DNA of 56,918 nucleotides from Pirellulales bacterium (GTDB lineage Bacteria > Planctomycetota > Planctomycetia > Pirellulales > Thermoguttaceae), in contig JAFGPV010000165.1 in the NCBI GenBank assembly GCA_016936015.1, positions 1 through 56,918 of the forward strand. Reading direction: 5' to 3'. This document shows positions 35,747-43,939 of this stretch, piece after piece. How positions within the stretch are numbered: the first letter of the stretch is position 1; every line of letters starts with the position of its first letter. A program made the translations under genes and the position numbers. The notes beneath the pieces are model-generated. The model had not been told where the DNA came from. It was given only the letters and a program-made list of their open reading frames with translations, and did not search any database.

Positions 35747-37387
35747 ATGAAGCGATTCCCGTTCTCCCTGAACCGCCGTTTTTTCAAACTGTGGGCGTTG
35801 CTTCTGCTCTTCCCTTGTTGCGCCGTCGGCGCCCGCTGCGAATCCTCCTCCCCTCCCCCCTCCGGGCATCCCGGGACTCCGGCCGCCTCGATGAAGGCCT
35901 GGCGCAAGCCGGCGGCGGACCGGCAACGGCGGATCATCTACAACAACGACGGCAACGAGGCGGTGATCCACATGACCCGCCCCTCCGTCGAGGACTTCTT
36001 GAAATGCCGCACCACCGGCCTCGCGGGCACCCAGGTCGACAGCATTTTCTATTGCACGGCGGACGGATTCGGCACGTTCAAGCATCTCACGAAAGTCGGG
36101 CAGCTTTTTACAGTCCGCATGGAGCCGCATCCCGATAATCAATTGCAGGCGATGGCCGAACAAGGGCTCGATCCCTTGAAAATCATGACCGATTTCGGGA
36201 AGCAGCAGGAGATGGAAATTTTCTGGTCGTTCCGCATGAACGACATCCACGACCATAAGCCGGCCGGCCTCAGCCGGGCAAGGTTCCTCTTCAACAAGCT
36301 GAAAAACGAGCATCCCGAATACTTGATGGGCACGCCAAAAAACCGCCCCCAATACGGCGCCTGGTCGGCCGTGGATTACGGCCGGCGGGAAATCCGCGAT
36401 TGGGCGTTGCGTTTCGTCGAGGAGATTTGCCGCAACTACGACGTGGACGGCGTGGAACTCGACTTCTTCCGCCACCCGGTTTTTTTCCGCTCCACGACGC
36501 AAGGCCGGCCGGCGACGGACGAGGAACTCGCCAAGATGACCGAACTTTTGCGTCGGATCCGCGCCCTGGCCGACGAGGTTGGGAAAAAACGCGGCCGGCC
36601 GATCCTGATTGCCGTCCGCGTGCCCGACTCCGTCGAATACTGCCGCGCCATTGGACTGGATATTGAGGGTTGGATGGCCGACGACTTGATCGACCTCCTG
36701 ATTGTATCCGGCTATTTCCAACTCAACGACTGGGACAACAGCGTCGCACTGGCGCATAAGTACGGTGTGAAGGTTTATCCGTCGCTGGATGAATCCCGCA
36801 TCCGGGACAACCTGGCCAAGGACATGCGGTCGACCAACCTTGCCTACCGCGGCCGGGCGGCCAACGTCTGGTCGGCGGGCGCCGATGGCGTGTATCTGTT
36901 TAACGCTTTTGATCTGAAGACGTTCGGTCCGACTTCACCCATTTGGCGGGAACTGGGCAACCCGAAGGTTTTAACAAAGCTCGACAAGGATTATTTCGCC
37001 TCTGTCCGTGGAATTGTCCCTGCAAATGGAGGAAACCTGCCCTACCGGACTTTCCAAGAATACGAAACCCTCAATCCGAGCAATCCGAAAATCGTCGCGC
37101 CGGGAAAAAAGGCGGCCGCCCATATCCGACTGGGCGAAGATTTCACGAAAACCCAGCCCAAGACCTTGAAACTCCGGTTGCGATTTGCCGATCCGCCAAA
37201 AGCTGATGCGATCCGCGTCTCGCTGAACGGCCGCGCCGTGAAGCTGCAACCGGAGGGGACCGAGTGGCTGGAAGCCGAACCTCAACCCGCCGATCTGCGG
37301 GAGGGCGTCAATGAAGTCGAGGTCGCTTTGTCGAACGACGCTACGAAAACAAAATGGACGGACCTCATGTTGGAAGTCCGGCACTGA
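35747..37387 (+). CDS. Secreted GHL10-like TIM-barrel glycoside hydrolase
   Basis: The 546-residue exported protein has a basic, hydrophobic leader (NRRFFKLWALLLLFPCCAVG). A TIM-barrel domain of the glycosyl-hydrolase-like group carries NYDVDGVELDFFRHP near residue 240, with candidate catalytic acids. Further on, GRPILIAVRVPDSVEYCRAI and LIDLLIVSGYF agree with this group, and a beta-rich C-terminal region (LKLRLRFADPPKADAIRVSL) may bind substrate. The ATG is preceded by AAGGAG at 6 nt. It comes 102 bp after GntR on the same strand. The substrate is unknown; the catalytic residues are inferred from the family pattern. Confidence 0.75.
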   Translation: MKRFPFSLNRRFFKLWALLLLFPCCAVGARCESSSPPPSGHPGTPAASMKAWRKPAADRQRRIIYNNDGNEAVIHMTRPSVEDFLKCRTTGLAGTQVDSIFYCTADGFGTFKHLTKVGQLFTVRMEPHPDNQLQAMAEQGLDPLKIMTDFGKQQEMEIFWSFRMNDIHDHKPAGLSRARFLFNKLKNEHPEYLMGTPKNRPQYGAWSAVDYGRREIRDWALRFVEEICRNYDVDGVELDFFRHPVFFRSTTQGRPATDEELAKMTELLRRIRALADEVGKKRGRPILIAVRVPDSVEYCRAIGLDIEGWMADDLIDLLIVSGYFQLNDWDNSVALAHKYGVKVYPSLDESRIRDNLAKDMRSTNLAYRGRAANVWSAGADGVYLFNAFDLKTFGPTSPIWRELGNPKVLTKLDKDYFASVRGIVPANGGNLPYRTFQEYETLNPSNPKIVAPGKKAAAHIRLGEDFTKTQPKTLKLRLRFADPPKADAIRVSLNGRAVKLQPEGTEWLEAEPQPADLREGVNEVEVALSNDATKTKWTDLMLEVRH

Positions 37388-37410
37388 CGTCAGGATCAAC
37401 CGATCAATAA

Positions 37411-37464
37411 TTGTCGCCTTTCGCTCCGCGAAAGCCACTCCTTTCGCGGAGCGAAAGGCGACAA
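37411..37464. repeat. Perfect 24-bp inverted repeat between convergent genes
   Basis: The left arm 37411-37434 (ttgtcgcctttcgctccgcg, then aaag) and right arm 37441-37464 are exact reverse complements around the loop ccactc. It lies between the GHL10-like gene and the third FAD oxidoreductase gene, which converge. A run of six T begins about 8 nt after the right arm, so it may serve as a terminator, but its perfection suggests a dispersed palindromic element. A partial relative, ctttcgctgagcgaa, lies near 39896-39910. Confidence 0.75.
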
Positions 37465-37516
37465 ATCGGGAAGTTTTTTCGTCTGATCCCAAGGGGGGCG
37501 GGAACAGGTAGAAAAA

Positions 37517-39805
37517 TCAATCGCCCTCATAGCATCGAACCTCGAAGAGCGCGGCGGGCGTTGTTTCATCGGGAGCCGTCAATTCAATTTGGAGGAAGTC
37601 TGTTTCAATAGGATGTGGAAACCGGATCGTCGCGCACGTTTGATGATTCTCCCGGCATTCGTAGAGCAGCCGCTCCCGGCCGTCGAAAATACGAAAATGT
37701 CGGACACATTGCGGCATGACGTTGGGCGCGTTTCCGAAGAGCACGCAGTACAGGGGATTGTCCCGGTCCGTATCGAAAACCAATTCGATCCGTCCGATGC
37801 GTTGCGGGGCTTCCCACCGCAACGTGAGCGTGGGCGCGGGATCGAGAGGATCCGCCACCCAGGCGTTCGGTCCCGAACTGGGACGGGCGATTCCGTTGGC
37901 GGCTTGCTCAGGACCGAACACATCCAACGCAGGTTCCAGGAGCATCGCCAGGTTGCGTCCTTCCGGCGGCGGCAACGGACGCCAGAACTCGAAGGCGTCC
38001 ACGCCGATCCCCGACGGAGGAGATTGCACGGCGCCGCAGCTCACTTCGGCGCGGCCGCGATGCGCGAGAGAAGCTATTCCCGTCACAATCCACTTGCTGA
38101 AAAACACAGAAACTTCCGCATTGGCCCGCACACAAACGAATACGTATCGGTCACGGTCGAGCGCCGCGTCGAAGTTGACGCGGACCGCCCGGTCGCCGGC
38201 TTCAGGCAGATCCACGGTTTTTCGCGCAAGGACGATTTCGGGAGTAAAACAGTCCGGCTCGGCGGCCGCACGAAGCTCGAACAGCAATCGCGTCGGCGCG
38301 GAGACACGGACTGGAAAAGTCATCGCGGGAACCGATCCGGCGGCCATCGGCAGGAGCATCGCCCGGGATTCCCGAAGCGTGACGGCGGTTCCGTCGGACG
38401 GCAACTCGCGCAATTGCATCCGGCTGGATGCCGTCACCGCGATCCGCCGTGCCAAATTGTCGGGATTGTCCAACCGGTAACCGGGAATATACTGGCCCGT
38501 GCGCGCCAATTCCCGTTGCAACAATCCGATCCACGGAGGCGAGGCGGCGTCGGCCGGCAACAAACCGTGACGACGGCACAACGCCGCGGCCATGCCCGCC
38601 GCCTGGGCGTTGTGCGCGCAGGTCGCCATCACGCGGGTCGAACTGAATGCCACGTGCGTGGCACTGATGATGCGTCCCGCCAGGAACAAATTGCGAATAT
38701 TACGGCTGTACAGCGCACGATAAGGAATCGAGTAGATCCCCTTTGCGTGCCATTGCACGCAAGCGTCCCGATCGGCGTAGATGCCGTCGGCGGGGTGTAA
38801 ATCGAGCGACCAACCGCCGTAGGAAACCGTGTCGGGCCAGCGGCGGCGGCCGATGACGTCCTGCTGGTTCAGGATAACGTCGCCTTCGAACCGCCGGCTT
38901 TCCCGTTTGCCCGGCACGGCGCCGACCCACTCGAGGGTCAGATTTTCCGCCTCGGGGAATTTCCCCGAGTTTTTGATATAATCCCAAACGCCGTAGACAA
39001 TCCGCCACAGCTCCCATTTAATCTCTTCGCTGTCATGGATCGTATCCAGCCGACCGCCGTATTCGAGCCACCAGTACTGGCAACCTTGATCGGCGGCGTT
39101 GATCCGCTGCCAGCGTTTGATTTTCGTGATATCGTTCAGTGCGAACCGGGGAGCGACGAAACGGACGGGGCTTCCCGCGTCTTTCGAGTAGAAATAAATC
39201 GTATGCCCCAGCAGTTCGCCGGAGGCTGCTTCCGGGGCCAAGGCTTCGTGGAATTCCCCTTGCGACTCCGCTCCCATGCGGAACGCCGCGCCGGCCAGAT
39301 ACCCAAGGATTCCGTCGCCCGAGGCGTCGCAAAACAACGGCGCGCGGACCTCGAACAACGTCTGGTTCTGAGAACAAAAACCCCGCGCCGCCGCAATCGT
39401 CCGCTCGTCGAGTTTCTCCACGTCGTAAACGGCCGTGTTCAACAGCAGCCGGAGATTCGGTTCCCCCGCAACCATATCCAACAAGATCATGTCGCCGATA
39501 ACCGGATTGCCCTCGGGATTGCGGAAGGCGTTTTCGAGCAGGAACTCATCGATGACGCCGCCCTCGCGCGCGAAGCGGTTGTTGTTGCCCATCGAGGCCG
39601 TCGCGCCCGAGACGACCATGCGGACTTCGCTCGACGCGTTGCCGCCCAAAACGGGCCGGTCCTGAACCAGGACCACGCGCAGGCCCGCCCGGGCCGCCGT
39701 GATCGCGCAACAGGTCCCGGCCAAGCCCCCGCCGACGACGGCCAACTCGCATTCGATGGATTCGACGGGCAACTCGCGCCGAAAAGAAGGAAGCAAATGA
39801 ATCAT
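37517..39805 (-). CDS. FAD-dependent oxidoreductase with discoidin-like C-terminus
   Basis: The 762-residue paralogue of the proteins at 16565 and 19378 has ECELAVVGGGLAGTCCAITA near residue 18, QDRPVLGGNASSEVRM, and LFCDASGDGILG. SRNIRNLFLAGRIISATH is in the middle, and a long C-terminal part (about 250 residues) ends in LTLRWEAPQRIGRIELVFDT, a discoidin-like sheet. It has no signal peptide. I chose the ATG at 39805 (MIHLLPSFRREL), because the frame upstream to 40009 runs over the transporter start. It is divergent from the symporter gene across 114 bp, which suggests that the imported compound is its substrate. The substrate is unknown. Confidence 0.88.
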   Translation of the reverse strand: MIHLLPSFRRELPVESIECELAVVGGGLAGTCCAITAARAGLRVVLVQDRPVLGGNASSEVRMVVSGATASMGNNNRFAREGGVIDEFLLENAFRNPEGNPVIGDMILLDMVAGEPNLRLLLNTAVYDVEKLDERTIAAARGFCSQNQTLFEVRAPLFCDASGDGILGYLAGAAFRMGAESQGEFHEALAPEAASGELLGHTIYFYSKDAGSPVRFVAPRFALNDITKIKRWQRINAADQGCQYWWLEYGGRLDTIHDSEEIKWELWRIVYGVWDYIKNSGKFPEAENLTLEWVGAVPGKRESRRFEGDVILNQQDVIGRRRWPDTVSYGGWSLDLHPADGIYADRDACVQWHAKGIYSIPYRALYSRNIRNLFLAGRIISATHVAFSSTRVMATCAHNAQAAGMAAALCRRHGLLPADAASPPWIGLLQRELARTGQYIPGYRLDNPDNLARRIAVTASSRMQLRELPSDGTAVTLRESRAMLLPMAAGSVPAMTFPVRVSAPTRLLFELRAAAEPDCFTPEIVLARKTVDLPEAGDRAVRVNFDAALDRDRYVFVCVRANAEVSVFFSKWIVTGIASLAHRGRAEVSCGAVQSPPSGIGVDAFEFWRPLPPPEGRNLAMLLEPALDVFGPEQAANGIARPSSGPNAWVADPLDPAPTLTLRWEAPQRIGRIELVFDTDRDNPLYCVLFGNAPNVMPQCVRHFRIFDGRERLLYECRENHQTCATIRFPHPIETDFLQIELTAPDETTPAALFEVRCYEGD

Positions 39806-39919
39806 GGCTGAAAACACCGTTCCGATCTTGCGATCGCCTCCTTTCCTTCTCCGATTCGTGAAATTATATTCTCTTTGGAATCCGGTCCACAATCCCTCTT
39901 TCGCTGAGCGAACCGCCCC

Positions 39920-41461
39920 ATGAAATTTTCGCCGCTCGACTGCGTCACGTTGGTCGTGTATTTTGTCGTGCTCTTCGGCATCGGATTGTTTTTCATGTCG
40001 CGGCAGCACAATACCGAGGATTATTTCCTCGGCGGGCGGAAAACGCCCTGGTTTGCCGCGGCCATCAGCCTGTTTTGCTCATTGTTCAGCGCGGTGAGTT
40101 TTATCGCCGTGCCGGGCGAGGCCTACGAGCACGGGCTGACGATATTTCCCCGCTTCGTGCTGTTCCTTGCGGCCGTTCCTGTCGCGGTCGTTCTCTTTGT
40201 CCGCTTTTTCCGCCGCCTCGAATTGACCACCGCCTACGAATACCTCGAACGGCGGTTCAACGTCACCGTCAGGAGCATCGCCAGTTTTTTATTTCTCGTC
40301 CTCCGATGCTTTTACTTGGGCGTCGTCATGTACGCCTCGGCCTTGGCGCTGAAGCCGATCACGGGATTGGACATCGTGTACGGCATCCTGATCATGGGGG
40401 TGGCCGCCACCGTCACCACCACCCTGGGAGGCATGAGTTCGGTGATTTGGGCCGACGTCTTTCAATTCATTGTCCTCATGGGAGGCGTCTTACTGGTGCT
40501 GGTCCTCCTGGCAGCGGACGCCGGCGGTTTGGGGACGATGTGGACCTACGCGGATCAGCATGACCGCACCTTCGGCATTTTCAGCGATCCCAAGTTTTAT
40601 TCCTTCGATCCGTTCATCAGGGCCACCCTGTTTTCCACGATTTTTTCCGCCTTCTTCACCAAGCTGAGTTATTCCGGCGCCGATCAGGTAAACATCCAAC
40701 GTTATCTCAGCACCCGGGGCGAGAAGCAGGCCGTCCGGAGCCTGGTTTGGGGGACCGTGGTGGGCATTCCCGTGATGTTCCTCTTGTTTTTATTGGGATT
40801 GGGACTGTTCCGGTTCTACCACGTGCACCCGCAACTGGCGTCGCCGGACATGCGGCCCGACGACGCGCTGCCGCACTTCATCGCCCATCAATTGCCGGCC
40901 GGAACGGGCGGCGTCCTCATCGCCGCCATCCTGGCGGCTTCGCTGGGCGCGCTGATCGCCGTGCTCAATTCCTTGGCAACCTGCTCGATCACCGATTTTT
41001 ACTCCCGGCTGTTTCGCCCACAGGCTTCGGAAGCCCAGAAACTCCGCCTGGCCAAGCGATTGACCGTCTTTTGGGGAATCATGGGAATATTGAGTGCTTT
41101 CTTTCTCATTTGGATCTACGGCGCCGAAGAAGGCCGGAATTCCCTGCTTAACGTATCTGAAGCGACCATCGGACTCTTTGGGGGAATTCTCCTGGGCGTC
41201 TTTTTGTTGGGAATCCTCTCCCGGCGGACGAATTCCCTGGGGATTTGGATCGGCGTGGGGAGCGGCTTGGCCGCCGCTTTGGCGGTCATGGCGCCGTACT
41301 ATTTCTTTCCGCTTCCGGCAGGAGAACCACAGCTTTCATTCTTGTGGATCAACATCATCGGATGCGTCGTGACCGTGGCGGTCGGTTACGTCGCCAGTTT
41401 CCTCAGCCCACCTCCCGATCCGCGGAAAATCACCGGGATGACCTATTGGGACCGGAAATAG
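39920..41461 (+). CDS. Sodium:solute symporter (SSS family)
   Basis: The 513-residue inner-membrane transporter should have about 13 helices. It opens with LDCVTLVVYFVVLFGIGLFF, then TEDYFLGGRKTPWFAAAISL (SSS signature) and SAVSFIAVPGEAYEHG. GMSSVIWADVFQFIVLMGG and TKLSYSGADQVNIQRYLSTR, both typical of SSS sugar or organic-acid importers, follow. It probably brings a sugar or sugar acid into the cell with sodium. The ATG at 39920 is the first after the divergent FAD oxidoreductase promoter region. A hairpin lies 20 bp after its stop codon. Confidence 0.92.
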   Translation: MKFSPLDCVTLVVYFVVLFGIGLFFMSRQHNTEDYFLGGRKTPWFAAAISLFCSLFSAVSFIAVPGEAYEHGLTIFPRFVLFLAAVPVAVVLFVRFFRRLELTTAYEYLERRFNVTVRSIASFLFLVLRCFYLGVVMYASALALKPITGLDIVYGILIMGVAATVTTTLGGMSSVIWADVFQFIVLMGGVLLVLVLLAADAGGLGTMWTYADQHDRTFGIFSDPKFYSFDPFIRATLFSTIFSAFFTKLSYSGADQVNIQRYLSTRGEKQAVRSLVWGTVVGIPVMFLLFLLGLGLFRFYHVHPQLASPDMRPDDALPHFIAHQLPAGTGGVLIAAILAASLGALIAVLNSLATCSITDFYSRLFRPQASEAQKLRLAKRLTVFWGIMGILSAFFLIWIYGAEEGRNSLLNVSEATIGLFGGILLGVFLLGILSRRTNSLGIWIGVGSGLAAALAVMAPYYFFPLPAGEPQLSFLWINIIGCVVTVAVGYVASFLSPPPDPRKITGMTYWDRK

Positions 41462-41480
41462 GAAACTGTCTAAAAACAAC

Positions 41481-41518
41481 TCCCCTCTCCCTTTGGGAGA
41501 GGGGCAGGGGGTGAGGGC
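41481..41518. repeat. CCCCTCTCCC hairpin, dispersed-repeat type
   Basis: CCCCTCTCCC and GGGAGAGGGG form a perfect 10-bp stem around a TTT loop, followed by CAGGGGGTGAGGG. Hairpins of this kind recur in many bacterial genomes between genes. This one follows the symporter gene. It could stop transcription, though the T-run is short and some way off. Confidence 0.55.
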
Positions 41519-41649
41519 TGATTTTCAGAAAATCTTCAAAGTTATTCTTGAACAACCGCTAAGCAAAAAAACAGCCCGGAGGTCGGGATGACTCCCTTCC
41601 TCCAGGCCTAGCAAAAGGATTACTCAGTACAATCTCCCACGATCCGCTT

Positions 41650-42480
41650 CTACGCCTTTTTGCGGATGCCGTATCCCAGCCAGCCCAACGCCGCCACGCT
41701 GCAAAGCAGCCACGTCGCCGGTTCCGGAACCGGAGTGTAATCGATCGTCAAAATGGGGGCCTGCGCTTGGACCGTTTTACGTTGGGTGCCAGAAGCACTG
41801 GTCTGCGGTTCGTCTCCCGCAAAGGGGAAGAGGACCCGTGTCGAGGATGCTTCGCCATCAGGCGATAATTTCAGAAGCACATCTAACCGATGGTTGTTAT
41901 CCAGAGCATCTTGTGCCGCGGCGACAAATGCCGACGAACTGGCAAAGACATGAGTAACGTCGTCAGCGGGGGCCGTCGGTGGATTGGCCGCTCCATCCAC
42001 CCAATGTAGCGGATTGAGCGTGAGACTTGACAATACGGCGCTATCGTAGTCGACGCCCGGATTCGTCCAAGCGGTTTCATCATCGCCCATATATCGATTC
42101 AACCAAGTCACCGATGATTCCGTATAATCATGATTCGGAACCTCGTGTACATTAATCGTGAAATCCGCATCAGTCGAGCTCGTGTCAACATGACGTGGCG
42201 ATACCGTCACGGTGACGCTGTTAATGATTGAACCCGCGGGGATGTCGGAAATATCGTACCCCAGCAGGCAACGCATAATACTCGTGCCGGTTGTTCCGAG
42301 TTGCCACGTTGTATTTTCCCCCTTGTTCTCATCACCCGTGTCGCGAATGTACGTCGCAAGGCATTGGTAGGAGGTGTCGGGACTAATATCCTCCTGGAAT
42401 TGAACGGTGTCGGCGGAGGCCATGACGCCCCAACCCCACAATAAAACTATCGTGAAAACAATTTTCAAGTGAGTGTTCAT
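41650..42480 (-). CDS. DNRLRE-like PEP-CTERM protein
   Basis: The 276-residue secreted protein has a signal peptide ending near VMASADT. A beta-rich domain of the DNRLRE type follows: RCLLGYDISDIPAGSIINSV, VHEVPNHDYTESSVTWLNR and RLDVLLKLSPDGEASSTRVL. The PEP-CTERM signal is VPEPATWLLCSVAALGWLGY plus RKKA. Such domains are found on secreted and surface proteins of Planctomycetota. AAGGAG lies 8 nt before the ATG. It is convergent with the symporter gene and has no evident operon partner. Confidence 0.87.
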   Translation of the reverse strand: MNTHLKIVFTIVLLWGWGVMASADTVQFQEDISPDTSYQCLATYIRDTGDENKGENTTWQLGTTGTSIMRCLLGYDISDIPAGSIINSVTVTVSPRHVDTSSTDADFTINVHEVPNHDYTESSVTWLNRYMGDDETAWTNPGVDYDSAVLSSLTLNPLHWVDGAANPPTAPADDVTHVFASSSAFVAAAQDALDNNHRLDVLLKLSPDGEASSTRVLFPFAGDEPQTSASGTQRKTVQAQAPILTIDYTPVPEPATWLLCSVAALGWLGYGIRKKA

Positions 42481-43124
42481 AATGTGTCTCCTTGAGAAGT
42501 GGAAACCAACAAAGACTACTTCCTCTTTCCCTATCCTTTCTCAACCTGAGAAGCATTTAATCGTCTGCGGCAATGCGAGGCGAGAACTTGTCATCTGAGT
42601 TGAATCGCTGTCAACGGTCTGCACCTCGAAAACGCCGGTTTGCAGAATACTTATGTATTCATGCAAATACATGCAAGGCGTTGCAATGCTTTCCTGAAGA
42701 CCTTCCGATCGACGCCATTGTCAATTGGTCGTTAATCGCAAATAGTAAAAGAACGGGCAGGTCTTCGAAAAGACTACACCTTACGTACAATCAATAAAAC
42801 CGCTGCCTCGATCCAAAGCAAATTGTGATGAAGGAGTAAAGTGGCAGTTGATATCTTGAGTGTATACCATTGTATAATTTATGTCAACGATCTAATTCCA
42901 ATTATATTTTAATATTTATAGCACACCACCCATATAGGTTATTTTGGGTCGTATTCATTGTTTTTTGCTCATTTACTAAGTGGGACTGACATTGGATGGG
43001 ATTATCCTCATTGAATATTCGTGCCCGTCCCCAGGGGCGGAATCTATATCCCCGCCGTATCTTCATGTTATGATGAACTCATCCTTCGAGTAGACGCGAT
43101 TTCCATGGCGGAAGAGTTTCGGTG
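42481..43124. other. 644-bp intergenic region, AT-rich in the middle
   Basis: The region lies between the DNRLRE-like gene (minus) and the second GntR gene (plus). From about 42840 to 42990 the sequence is AT-rich, as in the region before the DHDPS gene. A GTATACC site lies at 42861-42870. A 74-codon open frame at 42573-42797 has no family features and looks accidental. I see no RNA gene. Confidence 0.5.
42858..42871. promoter_or_regulatory. Candidate GntR (FCD) operator upstream of second GntR gene
   Basis: GAGTGTATACCATT contains TGTATACCATT, the reverse complement of AATGGTATACA found at 33641-33651 before the paralogous GntR gene. The shared 11 bp suggest that the two related regulators read similar sites. 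Confidence 0.4.
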
Positions 43125-43820
43125 ATGTCCAAAGATCTGAGCGGTGAATCGATATACGACCGCGTCGTCCGGCACATCTTTTTTTCCGGCGAGCTGCCGC
43201 CGGGGAGCAAGGTCGTGGAAAAAGTTCTGGCGGACCAATTGGGCGTCAGCCGGATTCCCATCCGCGAGACGCTCGGCAAACTCGCGGGGCAAGGGCTTCT
43301 GGTGGACGGACTCAACGGCCAGGGCGTGCGATTGCGGAGATACACGGCGGAGGAGACCCGGCAACTCTATGAGTTGCGCGAATTGTTGGAGGGCGGCGCA
43401 GCCCGGGCCGCCGCGCGGGCGGCGAACGACGCCGACATTACCCGGATGGAAATGATCTGCAACCAAAGCGAGAGCGAAATCGGCGACTATGGTTCCCAGC
43501 GCTGGGCGGATCTCGACCACGCATTCCACGCGGCATTGGCCGATGCCAGTCACAACGACCGGATTGCGCGCCTGCTGAAATTAATGTTAACGGAATGCCA
43601 TTACCTCTTTTATCTCTATCCTTCGGCCGTTGGACGCCCCACGCCGGCGCATGAGGACGCCGTCCAGCGCATGCAGAGCATCCTTAACGATCACCGCGTG
43701 TTGCTCCAATTGATTTGTGCCGGGGATGCCGACGGGGCGGAACGCAAGGCTCGCGAAGACATGCGGGTCAGCAGCGCCCGATTCACCCAAGCGCTGATCG
43801 CTTCGGACCTGCACCGATGA
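43125..43820 (+). CDS. GntR family regulator, FCD type, paralogue
   Basis: This 231-residue regulator has a winged helix-turn-helix (VEKVLADQLGVSRIPIRETL) and an FCD domain with LDHAFHAALADASHN, ECHYLFYLYP and NDHRVLLQLI, closely matching the GntR at 34961-35644. I use the ATG at 43125; a GTG lies one codon upstream. GGAAGAG lies about 10 nt before. A GTATACC site is in the AT-rich region upstream. The gene is convergent with the SDR operon (43940-46579), which is a possible target. The ligand is unknown. Confidence 0.92.
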   Translation: MSKDLSGESIYDRVVRHIFFSGELPPGSKVVEKVLADQLGVSRIPIRETLGKLAGQGLLVDGLNGQGVRLRRYTAEETRQLYELRELLEGGAARAAARAANDADITRMEMICNQSESEIGDYGSQRWADLDHAFHAALADASHNDRIARLLKLMLTECHYLFYLYPSAVGRPTPAHEDAVQRMQSILNDHRVLLQLICAGDADGAERKAREDMRVSSARFTQALIASDLHR

Positions 43821-43939
43821 ACGTCAAGACATCGGTGCTTCCCGTCGAAAACCTTGTTCCCCGATGCTTCCGTGCAAACACTTGTTGCAATCGCCATGTG
43901 GAGAGTCTGTTGGAAGAGGCTTCTGACCGCGGGGATTGC

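Noticed and set aside
39806-40009. Upstream extension of the third FAD oxidoreductase
   Set aside because: It would overlap the symporter start and has low-complexity sequence. MIHLLPSFRREL at 39805 directly precedes the FAD motif.
42573-42797. 74-codon frame between the DNRLRE-like and GntR genes
   Set aside because: No ribosome binding site and no recognisable domain.
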